From NCBI RefSeq assembly GCF_050876985.1, contig NZ_JBPAPP010000001.1: a DNA stretch of 64,000 bases; one strand, 5' to 3'. This stretch comes from Halopseudomonas sp002296055. GTDB taxonomy: Bacteria > Pseudomonadota > Gammaproteobacteria > Pseudomonadales > Pseudomonadaceae. The position numbers and the translations under genes were made by a program. The notes under the pieces were generated by a model, which was not told where the DNA came from, did no database searches, and saw only the letters and a program-made list of their open reading frames with translations. Below, piece by piece: positions 43,860-51,492 of this stretch (position 1 is its first letter; each line of letters begins with the position of its first letter).

Positions 43860-44456
43860 ATGCTGCTGATGATCGATAACTACGACTCCTTTACCTACAA
43901 CGTGGTGCAGTACCTCGGCGAACTGGGTGCCGACGTCAAGGTTGTGCGCAACGATGAGCTAACCGTCGCCGAGATCGAAGCCCTCAAACCTGAGCGCATT
44001 GTCGTCTCCCCCGGCCCGTGCACGCCTAATGAGGCGGGCGTATCGGTACCGGTGCTCAAGCACTTTGCCGGCAAGTTGCCGATTCTCGGCATCTGCCTTG
44101 GCCACCAGAGCATCGGCCAAGCCTTTGGTGGTGATGTGGTGCGTGCCCGTCAGGTCATGCACGGCAAGACCAGCCCGGTCTACCATGAAGGCTTGGGTGT
44201 GTTCGCCGGCCTGAACAATCCGCTGACGGTGACCCGCTATCACTCGCTGGTAATCAGCCGTGACACGCTGCCCGATTGCCTGGAGCTGACCGCCTGGACG
44301 CAGCACGACGACGGCAGCGTTGACGAAATCATGGGCGTACGCCACCGCGACTACATGATCGAGGGAGTGCAGTTTCACCCCGAGTCGATTCTGTCCGAGC
44401 AGGGGCACGAGATGCTCGCAAACTTCCTCAAGCAGCAGGGCGGCCTGCGCCGCTGA
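43860..44456 (+). CDS. trpG: Anthranilate synthase component II (glutamine amidotransferase)
   Basis: A 198-residue class I glutamine amidotransferase. The nucleophile elbow is LGICLGHQSIG (Cys near residue 79) and the His-Glu pair is in VQFHPESILSEQG. It supplies ammonia to TrpE and can also serve as PabA for folate in some species. A ribosome binding site AGAGGAGA precedes the start. It lies 12 bp after trpE. Confidence 0.96.
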   Translation: MLLMIDNYDSFTYNVVQYLGELGADVKVVRNDELTVAEIEALKPERIVVSPGPCTPNEAGVSVPVLKHFAGKLPILGICLGHQSIGQAFGGDVVRARQVMHGKTSPVYHEGLGVFAGLNNPLTVTRYHSLVISRDTLPDCLELTAWTQHDDGSVDEIMGVRHRDYMIEGVQFHPESILSEQGHEMLANFLKQQGGLRR

Positions 44457-44474
44457 TCAGCAAGGAGAGACGGC

Positions 44475-45521
44475 ATGGATATCAAGACAGCCCTCGGCAA
44501 GGTGGTCGACCAGTTAGATCTGTCCACCGAGGAAATGCAGGACGTGATGCGCCAGATCATGACCGGTCAGTGCACCGACGCACAGATCGGTGGCTTTTTG
44601 GTCGCGTTGCGTATGAAAAGCGAAACCCTGGATGAAATCACCGGCGCGGCCATGGTCATGCGTGAGCTGGCCTCCGGTGTGCAGATCAACGCCGAGCGCT
44701 TGGTCGACACCTGTGGCACCGGCGGCGACGGTGCCAACATATTTAACGTATCCACCGCCGCCGCGCTGGTGGTAGCCGCCGCCGGCGGCCGTGTTGCCAA
44801 GCACGGCAATCGCGCGGTATCCGGCAAGAGCGGCAGTGCCGATTTGCTGGAGGCTGCGGGCGTAAACCTGAACCTGACGCCCGAGCAGGTTGCGCGCTGC
44901 GTGGAAAGCGTTGGCGTGGGCTTTATGTTTGCGCCCGCCCATCACGGCGCCATGAAGCACGCCATCGGCCCGCGCCGCGAGCTGGGTATGCGCACTATCT
45001 TCAATATGCTCGGCCCGATGACCAACCCGGCCGGCGTCAAGCATCAGGTCATTGGCGTGTTTTCCCAGGCCCTGTGCCGCCCGATTGCCGAAGTGCTCAA
45101 GCGCTTGGGTAGCGAGCACGTGCTGGTGGTGCACTCCAAGGACGGTCTGGATGAGCTGAGTTTGGCGGCCACGAGCCACATCGCCGAATTGAAAGACGGC
45201 CAAATTCGCGAGTACGACGTCAGCCCGGAAGAGCTTGGTATCAAGAGCCGTTCGCTGATCGGCCTGACCGTTGATGACGCAGCCGCGTCGCTTAAGCTGA
45301 TTCGCGACGCGCTCGGCAAGCGCGAAACCGAGGCAGGCGAAAAGGCTGCCGATATCATCATTCTTAACGCCGGTGCTGCGCTCTACGCGGCAGATCACGC
45401 CACCAGCCTGGTCGAAGGCGTCAAGCTTGCCTCCGATGCGCTCTACTCAGGGCTGGCGCGGGAAAAACTCAACGAACTCATCGCCTTTACCGAGGTATTC
45501 CGGGAGGAAGCAGCACAATGA
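44475..45521 (+). CDS. trpD: Anthranilate phosphoribosyltransferase
   Basis: A 348-residue enzyme adding phosphoribosyl from PRPP to anthranilate. Signatures: VDTCGTGGDGANIFNVSTAAA (PRPP-binding Gly-rich loop, about residue 77) and KHGNRAVSGKSGSADLLEAAG. AAGGAGA precedes the start. It follows trpG by 18 bp and overlaps trpC by 4 bp. Confidence 0.97.
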   Translation: MDIKTALGKVVDQLDLSTEEMQDVMRQIMTGQCTDAQIGGFLVALRMKSETLDEITGAAMVMRELASGVQINAERLVDTCGTGGDGANIFNVSTAAALVVAAAGGRVAKHGNRAVSGKSGSADLLEAAGVNLNLTPEQVARCVESVGVGFMFAPAHHGAMKHAIGPRRELGMRTIFNMLGPMTNPAGVKHQVIGVFSQALCRPIAEVLKRLGSEHVLVVHSKDGLDELSLAATSHIAELKDGQIREYDVSPEELGIKSRSLIGLTVDDAAASLKLIRDALGKRETEAGEKAADIIILNAGAALYAADHATSLVEGVKLASDALYSGLAREKLNELIAFTEVFREEAAQ

Positions 45522-46312
45522 GCGTGCCGACCATTTTGCAGAACATCGTCGCGCGCAAGCACGAGGAAGTGGCAGAGCGTCTTCAACGCCGCAGTTTGGC
45601 CGAGTTGGAACAGCTGGCCGTGGCGGCGTCGCCCACCCGTGGCTTTGCCAAGGCGATTCAGGACGCTGCTGCGGCGCGCCGCCCTGCGGTGATTGCCGAG
45701 ATCAAGAAGGCGTCGCCCAGCAAGGGCGTGCTGCGTGAGGACTTTCAGCCTGCGGACATTGCGGCCAGCTACGAGGCGGGTGGTGCGGTCTGCCTGTCGG
45801 TACTGACCGACGTGGACTTCTTTCAGGGCCACGATGACTATTTGCAGCAAGCGCGCGCCGCGTGCTCGCTGCCGGTCATCCGCAAGGACTTTATGGTTGA
45901 TCCGTACCAGATTGTCGAAGCTCGCGCGCTGGGCGCCGACTGCGTGCTGCTGATCGCCGCCTGTCTGGATGATGTGCAGCTCGCTGAGCTGGCAGCGACC
46001 GCCAAGCAACATGGGCTCGATGTGCTGGTTGAAGTGCATGACGCGGCGGAGCTGGAGCGCGGCCTCAAGCTGGACACGCCACTGATCGGCATCAACAACC
46101 GCAATCTGCATACCTTTGAGGTGACGCTGGATACCACGCTGGAGCTGCTGCCGCAGATCCCTCGTAATAAGACGCTGGTCACCGAAAGTGGCATTCTGAA
46201 CCGCGCTGACGTAGAGCTGATGCTGGCACATGAGGTCTACGGCTTTCTGGTTGGTGAGGCCTTTATGCGTGCAAACAACCCGGGCCAGGAGCTCAAGCGG
46301 CTGTTCTTTTGA
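45518..46312 (+). CDS. trpC: Indole-3-glycerol phosphate synthase
   Basis: A 264-residue TIM barrel, stand-alone (not fused to TrpF). Family motifs: VIAEIKKASPSKG (about residue 52), SVLTDVDFFQG, LPVIRKDFMVDPYQI, INNRNLHTFEV and VTESGI. It overlaps trpD (ATGA). A rho-independent terminator follows its stop, ending the trp operon; trpF, trpB and trpA are not in this window. Confidence 0.97.
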   Translation: MSVPTILQNIVARKHEEVAERLQRRSLAELEQLAVAASPTRGFAKAIQDAAAARRPAVIAEIKKASPSKGVLREDFQPADIAASYEAGGAVCLSVLTDVDFFQGHDDYLQQARAACSLPVIRKDFMVDPYQIVEARALGADCVLLIAACLDDVQLAELAATAKQHGLDVLVEVHDAAELERGLKLDTPLIGINNRNLHTFEVTLDTTLELLPQIPRNKTLVTESGILNRADVELMLAHEVYGFLVGEAFMRANNPGQELKRLFF

Positions 46313-46335
46313 GGCGCTTCCCTGGGCACTGAAAT

Positions 46336-46358
46336 AAACCTCCTTCGGGAGGTTTTTT
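46336..46358 (+). terminator. trp operon terminator
   Basis: Stem AACCTCC/GGAGGTT (46337-46343 and 46348-46354) with a UUCG tetraloop, followed by T residues. It begins 24 bp past the trpC stop. Confidence 0.88.
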
Positions 46359-46481
46359 GTGGCTGGCATTCAGGTTCGGGTGCGCTGAAATATCGAGAAA
46401 CCTGTTGAGTGGGAACCAATAATTGCGCTTTTTATCTCACGCAGTCGATGGGATCATCTTTCCATTGAAATCGAGGTGGCG

Positions 46482-47057
46482 ATGCAGTGGCGCAACAGTA
46501 ACGACAGATTTGGCTGGATAGCCGGCAGCCTGCATTGGCTGATGGCGCTGCTGGTGATTGGCCTGACTGCGCTCGGCCTGTGGATGACCAGCCTCACCTA
46601 CTACAGTCCCTACTACACCAGTGCGCCCTTCTGGCATAAAAGCCTGGGGCTGGTCTTCGCCGCGTTGCTGCTGCTGCGCCTTATTTGGCGGGCGGCCACT
46701 CCCTTCCCTGAACATTTGGTTACTCACCAGCGCTGGGAGCGTCAGCTTGCGAGCGGCGCCCAATGGCTGATGTATGCCGCTATGCTGCTGATCGTCATCA
46801 GCGGCTATCTGATTTCCACCGCCAAAGGCCGTGGCGTCAGCCTGTTTGGCTGGTTTGAGGTGCCGGCGCTGGTCAGCAATCTGCCGGATCAGGCGCAGCG
46901 TGCCGGTGCTCTACACTACTGGCTGGCGCTTGGCTTGCTAGGTGTGGCCGGGATACACGCGCTGGGCGCCCTCAAGCATCACGTGCTCGATAAGGACAAC
47001 ACTCTGCGGCGCATGCTCGGCATGCGGCTGCTCAACGCAACGGAGAAAGGCAAATGA
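46482..47057 (+). CDS. Cytochrome b561
   Basis: A 191-residue four-helix membrane cytochrome b (bacterial b561 / CybB type). Haem-ligand histidines are expected in GSLHWLMALL (helix 1), FWHKSLGLVF (helix 2), ALHYWLALGLLGVAGIHALGALKHHV (helix 4). ATG 46482 is chosen, with GAGG 46473-46476 at good spacing; a GTG six bases earlier overlaps that site. It overlaps yceI (ATGA). The b561-YceI pair is common in proteobacteria and suggests quinone-linked electron transfer to, or lipid carriage by, YceI. Confidence 0.9.
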   Translation: MQWRNSNDRFGWIAGSLHWLMALLVIGLTALGLWMTSLTYYSPYYTSAPFWHKSLGLVFAALLLLRLIWRAATPFPEHLVTHQRWERQLASGAQWLMYAAMLLIVISGYLISTAKGRGVSLFGWFEVPALVSNLPDQAQRAGALHYWLALGLLGVAGIHALGALKHHVLDKDNTLRRMLGMRLLNATEKGK

Positions 47058-47629
47058 AAAAACTGATTGCAGCGACGACTCTGGGCAGCCTGATGATGGC
47101 GGCCGGCCTGGCTCAGGCGGCCGACTATCAGATCGACAAGCGTGGCCAGCACGCTTCGGTCAATTTCAAGATCAGCCACTTGGGCTACAGCTGGATCTAC
47201 GGCCGTTTTAACGACTTCGACGGCACCTTCAGCTGGGACGCCGACAAGCCCGAGGCCAGCAGCATCAACGTGACCGTTAACACCGAGAGTGTGGACACCA
47301 ATCACGCCGAGCGTGATAAGCACATTCGTGGTGAAGACTTCCTCAATGTTGAAGAAAACGGCACCGCTACCTTCGCCTCCACTGGCATTGAAGTGACCGG
47401 TGATAGCAGCGCCAAGGTGACTGGTAACCTGACTCTGAACGGCGTGACCAAGCCGGTGGTGCTGGATGCCAACTTTATTGGTGAAGGCGAAGATCCGTGG
47501 GGCGGCTACCGCGCGGGTTTTGATGCCACTACCACGCTGAAACTGGCCGACTTCGGCATCGACTACAACCTGGGCCCGGCCTCGGAAACTGTCGAGCTGA
47601 TCATTACTGTCGAGGGTGTTCGTCAGTAA
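47054..47629 (+). CDS. yceI: YceI family periplasmic protein
   Basis: A 191-residue exported lipocalin-like protein. Signal peptide MKKLIAATTLGSLMMAAGLAQA; mature part begins with ADYQIDKRGQHASVNFKISHLGYS, the YceI opening. Homologues bind isoprenoid quinones or fatty acids in the barrel. Translation coupled to cytochrome b561 upstream. A strong terminator follows. Confidence 0.93.
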   Translation: MKKLIAATTLGSLMMAAGLAQAADYQIDKRGQHASVNFKISHLGYSWIYGRFNDFDGTFSWDADKPEASSINVTVNTESVDTNHAERDKHIRGEDFLNVEENGTATFASTGIEVTGDSSAKVTGNLTLNGVTKPVVLDANFIGEGEDPWGGYRAGFDATTTLKLADFGIDYNLGPASETVELIITVEGVRQ

Positions 47630-47657
47630 TCGCTGTACCTACTTCATGTGTGCTTCT

Positions 47658-47681
47658 GGGGCCTTCGGGCCCCTTTTTTTT
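47658..47681 (+). terminator. yceI rho-independent terminator
   Basis: GGGGCC/GGCCCC stem (47658-47663 and 47668-47673) with a UUCG loop and eight Ts. It starts 28 bp past the yceI stop and immediately precedes repeat element B. Confidence 0.92.
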
Positions 47682-47837
47682 AGCGGCAAGCGGCAAGCTG
47701 CAAGTAAAACCCGCACGGATACGAGCCGCGCGGGTTTTCTTTTGGCTGAGATAGCGACTGGACGTCTGTAAAAACACCTGGGGGCGTCCAGCCAAACCAG
47801 CTTGAAGCTTGCGGCTTACAGCTTGCCGCTTGCGGCT
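47682..47837. repeat. Repeat element B, overlapping the 3' end of the LysR gene
   Basis: The left arm at 47682-47704 (GCGGCAAGCGGCAAGCTGC) is followed by the hairpin AAAACCCGC/GCGGGTTTT (47706-47714 and 47730-47738) and the T-rich core TTTTCTTTTGGCTG. The right arm at 47799-47837 is CTTGAAGCTTGCGGCTT-type. The right arm encodes the last residues (AASGKL) and stop of the convergent LysR gene. The core and hairpin match element A. Confidence 0.8.
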
Positions 47838-48724
47838 CTATAGGTCTGCGCCTGATCCAGAATCCAGTCCCTAAAGGCCAGCAGCGCGGCCGACTCTGCC
47901 TTGCGCTCCGGGATCACCAAATAGTAGCCGTTGTCGGTTTCAAAGCTGCGCGGACAGGGGCTGATTAACCGGCCGTCGGCCAGCTCCTGACGAATTAGGA
48001 ATGGCGGAATAAGCGCGATACCCATGCCGTGCATGGCGGCCTGCGCCAACATTGAGAACAGTTCCAGCCGGGTGCCATTGAGGTCGTGCTCAACACGCAT
48101 GTCGGCGGCGGCAAACCATTGGCGCCAGGCGTAGGGGCGGGTGGTTTGTTGCAGCAGTGGCAGGCCAGCAATCTCCTCGGGTGTGAGTTCGCTGGCCGGC
48201 CCAATCAACGCTGGGCTACAGACTGGAATCGGCGCTTCGGGCATCAGGTAGTGGGTCTGGGTACCGGACCAGTCGCCGTCGCCGAAGTAAATGGCCGCAT
48301 CAAACTCGGTATCTGCAAACAGGAATGGCCGCGTGCGGTTTGTCAGGTTGACCGTGATCTGTGGATGCTGGCGCAGAAAGTGACTGAGCCGTGGCAGCAG
48401 CCATTGGGTGCCAAAGGTCGGTACCAACGCCACCTCCAGCGTTGCTGTGCCTTGGTTGCCCATCACCGACAGGGTGTCGCGTTCCACCGCGTCCAGCCGG
48501 CTGGCGATGCGGCGGCTGTAAATTTGCCCGGCGTCGGTCAGCTTCACCCCGCGACGTGTGCGGCGAAACAGCTGAATATCGAGAAAGGCCTCCAAATTAG
48601 CGATTTGCCGACAGACTGCGCTTTGTGTCAGCGACAATTCTTCTGCCGCCTTGGTGAAGCTCTCGTGGCGAGCGGACGACTCGAAGCAGACCAGTGCTTG
48701 GGTCGGGGGGATCTTGCGGCGCAT
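47816..48724 (-). CDS. gcdR: LysR-family regulator, probable GcdR
   Basis: A 302-residue LysR regulator divergent from gcdH. N-terminal helix-turn-helix FTKAAEELSLTQSAVCRQIANLEAF (about residues 22-46) and a GcvA-like effector domain (RPYAWRQWFAAA, GMGIALIPPFLI). In Pseudomonas the LysR protein GcdR activates the gcdH and CoA-transferase genes in response to glutarate, and the local order here supports that call. Its last residues AASGKL are encoded by repeat element B, so the natural C-terminus may have been replaced. Confidence 0.78.
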   Translation of the reverse strand: MRRKIPPTQALVCFESSARHESFTKAAEELSLTQSAVCRQIANLEAFLDIQLFRRTRRGVKLTDAGQIYSRRIASRLDAVERDTLSVMGNQGTATLEVALVPTFGTQWLLPRLSHFLRQHPQITVNLTNRTRPFLFADTEFDAAIYFGDGDWSGTQTHYLMPEAPIPVCSPALIGPASELTPEEIAGLPLLQQTTRPYAWRQWFAAADMRVEHDLNGTRLELFSMLAQAAMHGMGIALIPPFLIRQELADGRLISPCPRSFETDNGYYLVIPERKAESAALLAFRDWILDQAQTYRAASGKL

Positions 48725-48740
48725 GGGGGGCTCCTTCGGA

Positions 48741-48827
48741 GCAGCTATAAGCTATAAGTATCAAGCGGCAAGCTGTCCGTGCGCTGAGCCGGGGTTGCTT
48801 GCCGCTTGAAGCTTGCGGCTTGTCGCT
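48741..48827. repeat. Repeat element D between gcdR and gcdH
   Basis: The left arm at 48741-48775 is CTATAAGCTATAAG and CAAGCGGCAAGCTG units, the right arm at 48797-48827 is GCTTGCCGCTTGAAGCTTGC units, with a 21-bp gap that includes CCGTGCGCTGAGCC. It sits in the divergent gcdR-gcdH promoter region. The segment AGCTGTCCGTGC resembles AGCTGGCCGTGC of elements C and E. Confidence 0.75.
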
Positions 48828-48832
48828 ATGCC

Positions 48833-48936
48833 ATTGGTCGGAGTTCCAATTTAGCACAGGTGTCTGCATAAAAGACGCTTGTTTGTGGTTTTCTCTGTGC
48901 GTAGAGTCGCTGTCACCTTGTGGTTTCTTATTGGAA
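48833..48936. promoter_or_regulatory. Candidate GcdR binding dyads upstream of gcdH
   Basis: ATTGG-N8-CCAAT at 48833-48850 and an ATTGGAA at 48930-48936 that is the complement of TTCCAAT at 48844-48850. They lie between repeat D and the gcdH ribosome binding site, where a LysR activator would bind. Inferred from symmetry and position. Confidence 0.35.
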
Positions 48937-48970
48937 CCAGACCCCTAACAAATCGAATATCGGAGAGCTC

Positions 48971-50155
48971 ATGGCCGCATCCAAGGCAAGTTTCAACTGG
49001 GAAGATCCGCTGCTGCTGGATCAGCAACTGACTGAAGAAGAGCGCATGGTGCGTGACAGCGCACGCCAGTACTGCCAGGACAAACTCATGCCGCGGGTGC
49101 TGAACTCGTTCCGCAATGAGCAGACCGATGCGGAAATCTTCCGTGAAATGGGCGAGCTGGGCCTGCTGGGCGCGACCATTCCTACCGAGTACGGTGGAAG
49201 CGGCCTGAACTATGTCTGCTACGGCCTGATCGCGCGTGAAGTCGAGCGCGTCGACTCCGGCTACCGCTCCATGATGAGCGTGCAGTCCTCGCTGGTCATG
49301 GTGCCGATCAACGAGTTCGGTTCTGAGGAGCAGAAGCAGAAGTACCTGCCCAAGCTGGCCTCTGGCGAGTTTATCGGTTGCTTCGGTCTGACCGAGCCGA
49401 ACCACGGTTCCGACCCGGGCTCCATGGTTACCCGCGCGCGCAGCACTGAAGGCGGCTACCTGCTCAAGGGCGCCAAGATGTGGATCACCAACAGCCCGAT
49501 TGCTGACGTCTTCGTTGTTTGGGCCAAGACCGATGATGACGTGATTCGCGGCTTCATTCTGGAGAAAGGCTGGAAAGGCCTGAGCGCCCCGGCGATCAAG
49601 GGCAAGGTGGGTCTGCGTACCTCCATCACCGGCGAGATCGTGATGGACGATGTGTTCGTGCCGGAAGAGAACATGCTGCCGCACGTAACCGGCCTGAAAG
49701 GTCCGTTCACCTGCCTGAACTCTGCTCGCTACGGTATCTCCTGGGGCGCGCTGGGCGCTGCCGAGTTCTGCTGGCACACCGCCCGTCAGTACACGCTGGA
49801 TCGTCTGCAGTTTGGCCGCCCGCTGGCGCAGACTCAGTTGGTGCAGAAGAAGCTGGCTGACATGCAGACTGAAATCACTCTGGCGCTGCAAGGCTGCCTG
49901 CGTTTGGGCCGCATGAAGGATGAAGGCACTGCTGCCGTTGAAATCACCTCCATCATGAAACGCAACTCCTGCGGCAAGTCACTGGACATCGCCCGCGTTG
50001 CTCGCGACATGCTGGGTGGCAACGGTATCTCCGACGAGTACGGCGTTATCCGCCACGTGGTCAACCTGGAAGTGGTTAACACCTACGAAGGTACCCACGA
50101 CGTGCACGCGCTGATCCTCGGCCGCGCGCAGACTGGCCTGCAGGCGTTTTTCTAA
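48971..50155 (+). CDS. gcdH: Glutaryl-CoA dehydrogenase
   Basis: A 394-residue FAD acyl-CoA dehydrogenase oxidising and decarboxylating glutaryl-CoA to crotonyl-CoA in lysine and glutarate breakdown. Motifs: GCFGLTEPNHGSDPGSM (FAD loop, about residue 138), KMWITNSPIADVFVVWAK, and catalytic Glu in NTYEGTHDVHALILGRA (about residue 370). ATG 48971 (MAASKASFNWEDPLLLD) with GGAGAG upstream; an earlier in-frame ATG has no such site. It works with the CoA-transferase encoded next and LysR gcdR upstream. Confidence 0.96.
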   Translation: MAASKASFNWEDPLLLDQQLTEEERMVRDSARQYCQDKLMPRVLNSFRNEQTDAEIFREMGELGLLGATIPTEYGGSGLNYVCYGLIAREVERVDSGYRSMMSVQSSLVMVPINEFGSEEQKQKYLPKLASGEFIGCFGLTEPNHGSDPGSMVTRARSTEGGYLLKGAKMWITNSPIADVFVVWAKTDDDVIRGFILEKGWKGLSAPAIKGKVGLRTSITGEIVMDDVFVPEENMLPHVTGLKGPFTCLNSARYGISWGALGAAEFCWHTARQYTLDRLQFGRPLAQTQLVQKKLADMQTEITLALQGCLRLGRMKDEGTAAVEITSIMKRNSCGKSLDIARVARDMLGGNGISDEYGVIRHVVNLEVVNTYEGTHDVHALILGRAQTGLQAFF

Positions 50156-50166
50156 CGCCTTACGGC

Positions 50167-50307
50167 AGCTGCAAGCCTCAAGCTGCAAGCGACAAGCCAC
50201 CCGCGTTGGGTCGGCTTGTCGTGTTTTTCTCGCGCAGCATGTCGCTACCTTCTCCTCCCCCTATCTCGCACGGCCAGCTTGTGGCTTGAAGCTTGCCGCT
50301 TGGAGCT
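50167..50307. repeat. Repeat element E between gcdH and the CoA-transferase gene
   Basis: The left arm at 50167-50198 is AGCTGCAAGCCTCAAGCTGC units; the right arm at 50276-50307 is AGCTTGTGGCTTGAAGCTTG units ending GGAGCT. The left arm is followed by a hairpin terminator (50191-50229). The complement of 50270-50279 contains AGCTGGCCGTGC-like sequence shared with element C. The GGAG (50302-50305) at the right end is placed as the ribosome binding site of the next gene. Confidence 0.75.
50191..50229 (+). terminator. gcdH terminator inside element E
   Basis: GACAAGCC (50191-50198) and GGCTTGTC (50213-50220) pair, extended inwards by ACCC/GGGT with one bulged base, and are followed by GTGTTTTTC. 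It begins about 35 bp past the gcdH stop and would limit read-through to the CoA-transferase gene. Confidence 0.72.
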
Positions 50308-50313
50308 AAAGGC

Positions 50314-51492
50314 ATGAGTGCATTATCCGGTTTGCGCGTCCTCGATCTCTCCCGTGTATTGGCTGGCCCCTGGGCCGGGCAGATGCTGGCGGACCTGGGG
50401 GCGGATGTGGTCAAGGTTGAACGGCCGGGGGCGGGTGATGACACCCGTGCCTGGGGGCCGCCGTACCTGCGTGACGGCGACGGTCGCGACACCTCTGAGG
50501 CGGCGTATTTTCTGTCGGCCAACCGCAACAAGCGCTCGATCACCATCGACTTTACTCAGCCCGAAGGGCAGCAGCAGGTGCGTGAGTTGGTGCAGCGCGC
50601 TGATGTGCTAATTGAGAACTTCAAGGTTGGCGGGCTGGCCGCATACGGGCTGGACTACGCCAGCCTGCAGGCGCTCAACCCTCGCCTGATCTACTGCTCG
50701 GTAACCGGCTTTGGGCAGCAAGGGCCCTATGCCAAGCGGGCGGGCTACGACTTCATGATTCAGGCCATGGGCGGCCTGATGAGCATCACCGGCAAGGCGG
50801 ATGGCGAGGAGGGCGCAGGCCCGGTCAAGGTTGGCGTTGCGCTGACCGACATCCTCACCGGGCTGTACGCCAGCAATGCCATTCTTGCCGCGCTGGCCGA
50901 GCGTGAGCGCAGCGGTCTGGGCCAGTACGTCGATCTGGCGCTGCTGGATGTGCAAGTCGCCTGTCTCGGTAATCAGGCGCTGAACTACCTCACTACCGGC
51001 GTGCCGCCCAAGCGTTTGGGTAACGCGCACCCGAACATCGTGCCCTATCAGGATTTTCCAACCGCTGATGGTGATTTCATTCTGACGGTGGGTAACGACG
51101 GTCAGTTTCGCAAGTTCTGCGAGGTGGCGGGGCATCCGGAGTGGGCGGCTGACGCTCGCTTTGCGACTAACTCAGCTCGGGTTGCCAATCGCGCTGAGCT
51201 GGTGCCCCTGATCCGTCAGGTCACGGTATTTCGCACCACCGCCGAGTGGATTGCGGCGTTGGAGCAGGCGGGTGTGCCCTGTGGCCCGATCAACGATCTG
51301 GCGCAGGTGTTTGCCGATCCGCAGGTGCAGGCGCGCGGCACCCGTATCCGCATGGCGCACCCGCTGGCTGGCGAGGTCGACCTGGTCGCCAACCCGATCC
51401 GGCTGTCACGCACGCCGGTCGACTATCGCCGCCCGCCGCCGCTGCTGGGTGAGCACAACTCAGAGGTGCTGGCCGACTGGCTCAGCGACTGA
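50314..51492 (+). CDS. gcdG: CoA-transferase family III, probable succinyl-CoA:glutarate CoA-transferase
   Basis: A 392-residue CaiB/BaiF (family III) CoA-transferase. It starts MSALSGLRVLDLSRVLAGPWAGQMLADLGADVVKVE, the family opening; the catalytic Asp is expected in ALLDVQVACLGNQAL (about residue 210). Adjacent to gcdH, so it should activate glutarate to glutaryl-CoA using succinyl-CoA. ATG 50314 is chosen over an in-frame ATG at 50293, which lies in the repeat. The last 11 bp overlap convergent lldR. Confidence 0.85.
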   Translation: MSALSGLRVLDLSRVLAGPWAGQMLADLGADVVKVERPGAGDDTRAWGPPYLRDGDGRDTSEAAYFLSANRNKRSITIDFTQPEGQQQVRELVQRADVLIENFKVGGLAAYGLDYASLQALNPRLIYCSVTGFGQQGPYAKRAGYDFMIQAMGGLMSITGKADGEEGAGPVKVGVALTDILTGLYASNAILAALAERERSGLGQYVDLALLDVQVACLGNQALNYLTTGVPPKRLGNAHPNIVPYQDFPTADGDFILTVGNDGQFRKFCEVAGHPEWAADARFATNSARVANRAELVPLIRQVTVFRTTAEWIAALEQAGVPCGPINDLAQVFADPQVQARGTRIRMAHPLAGEVDLVANPIRLSRTPVDYRRPPPLLGEHNSEVLADWLSD

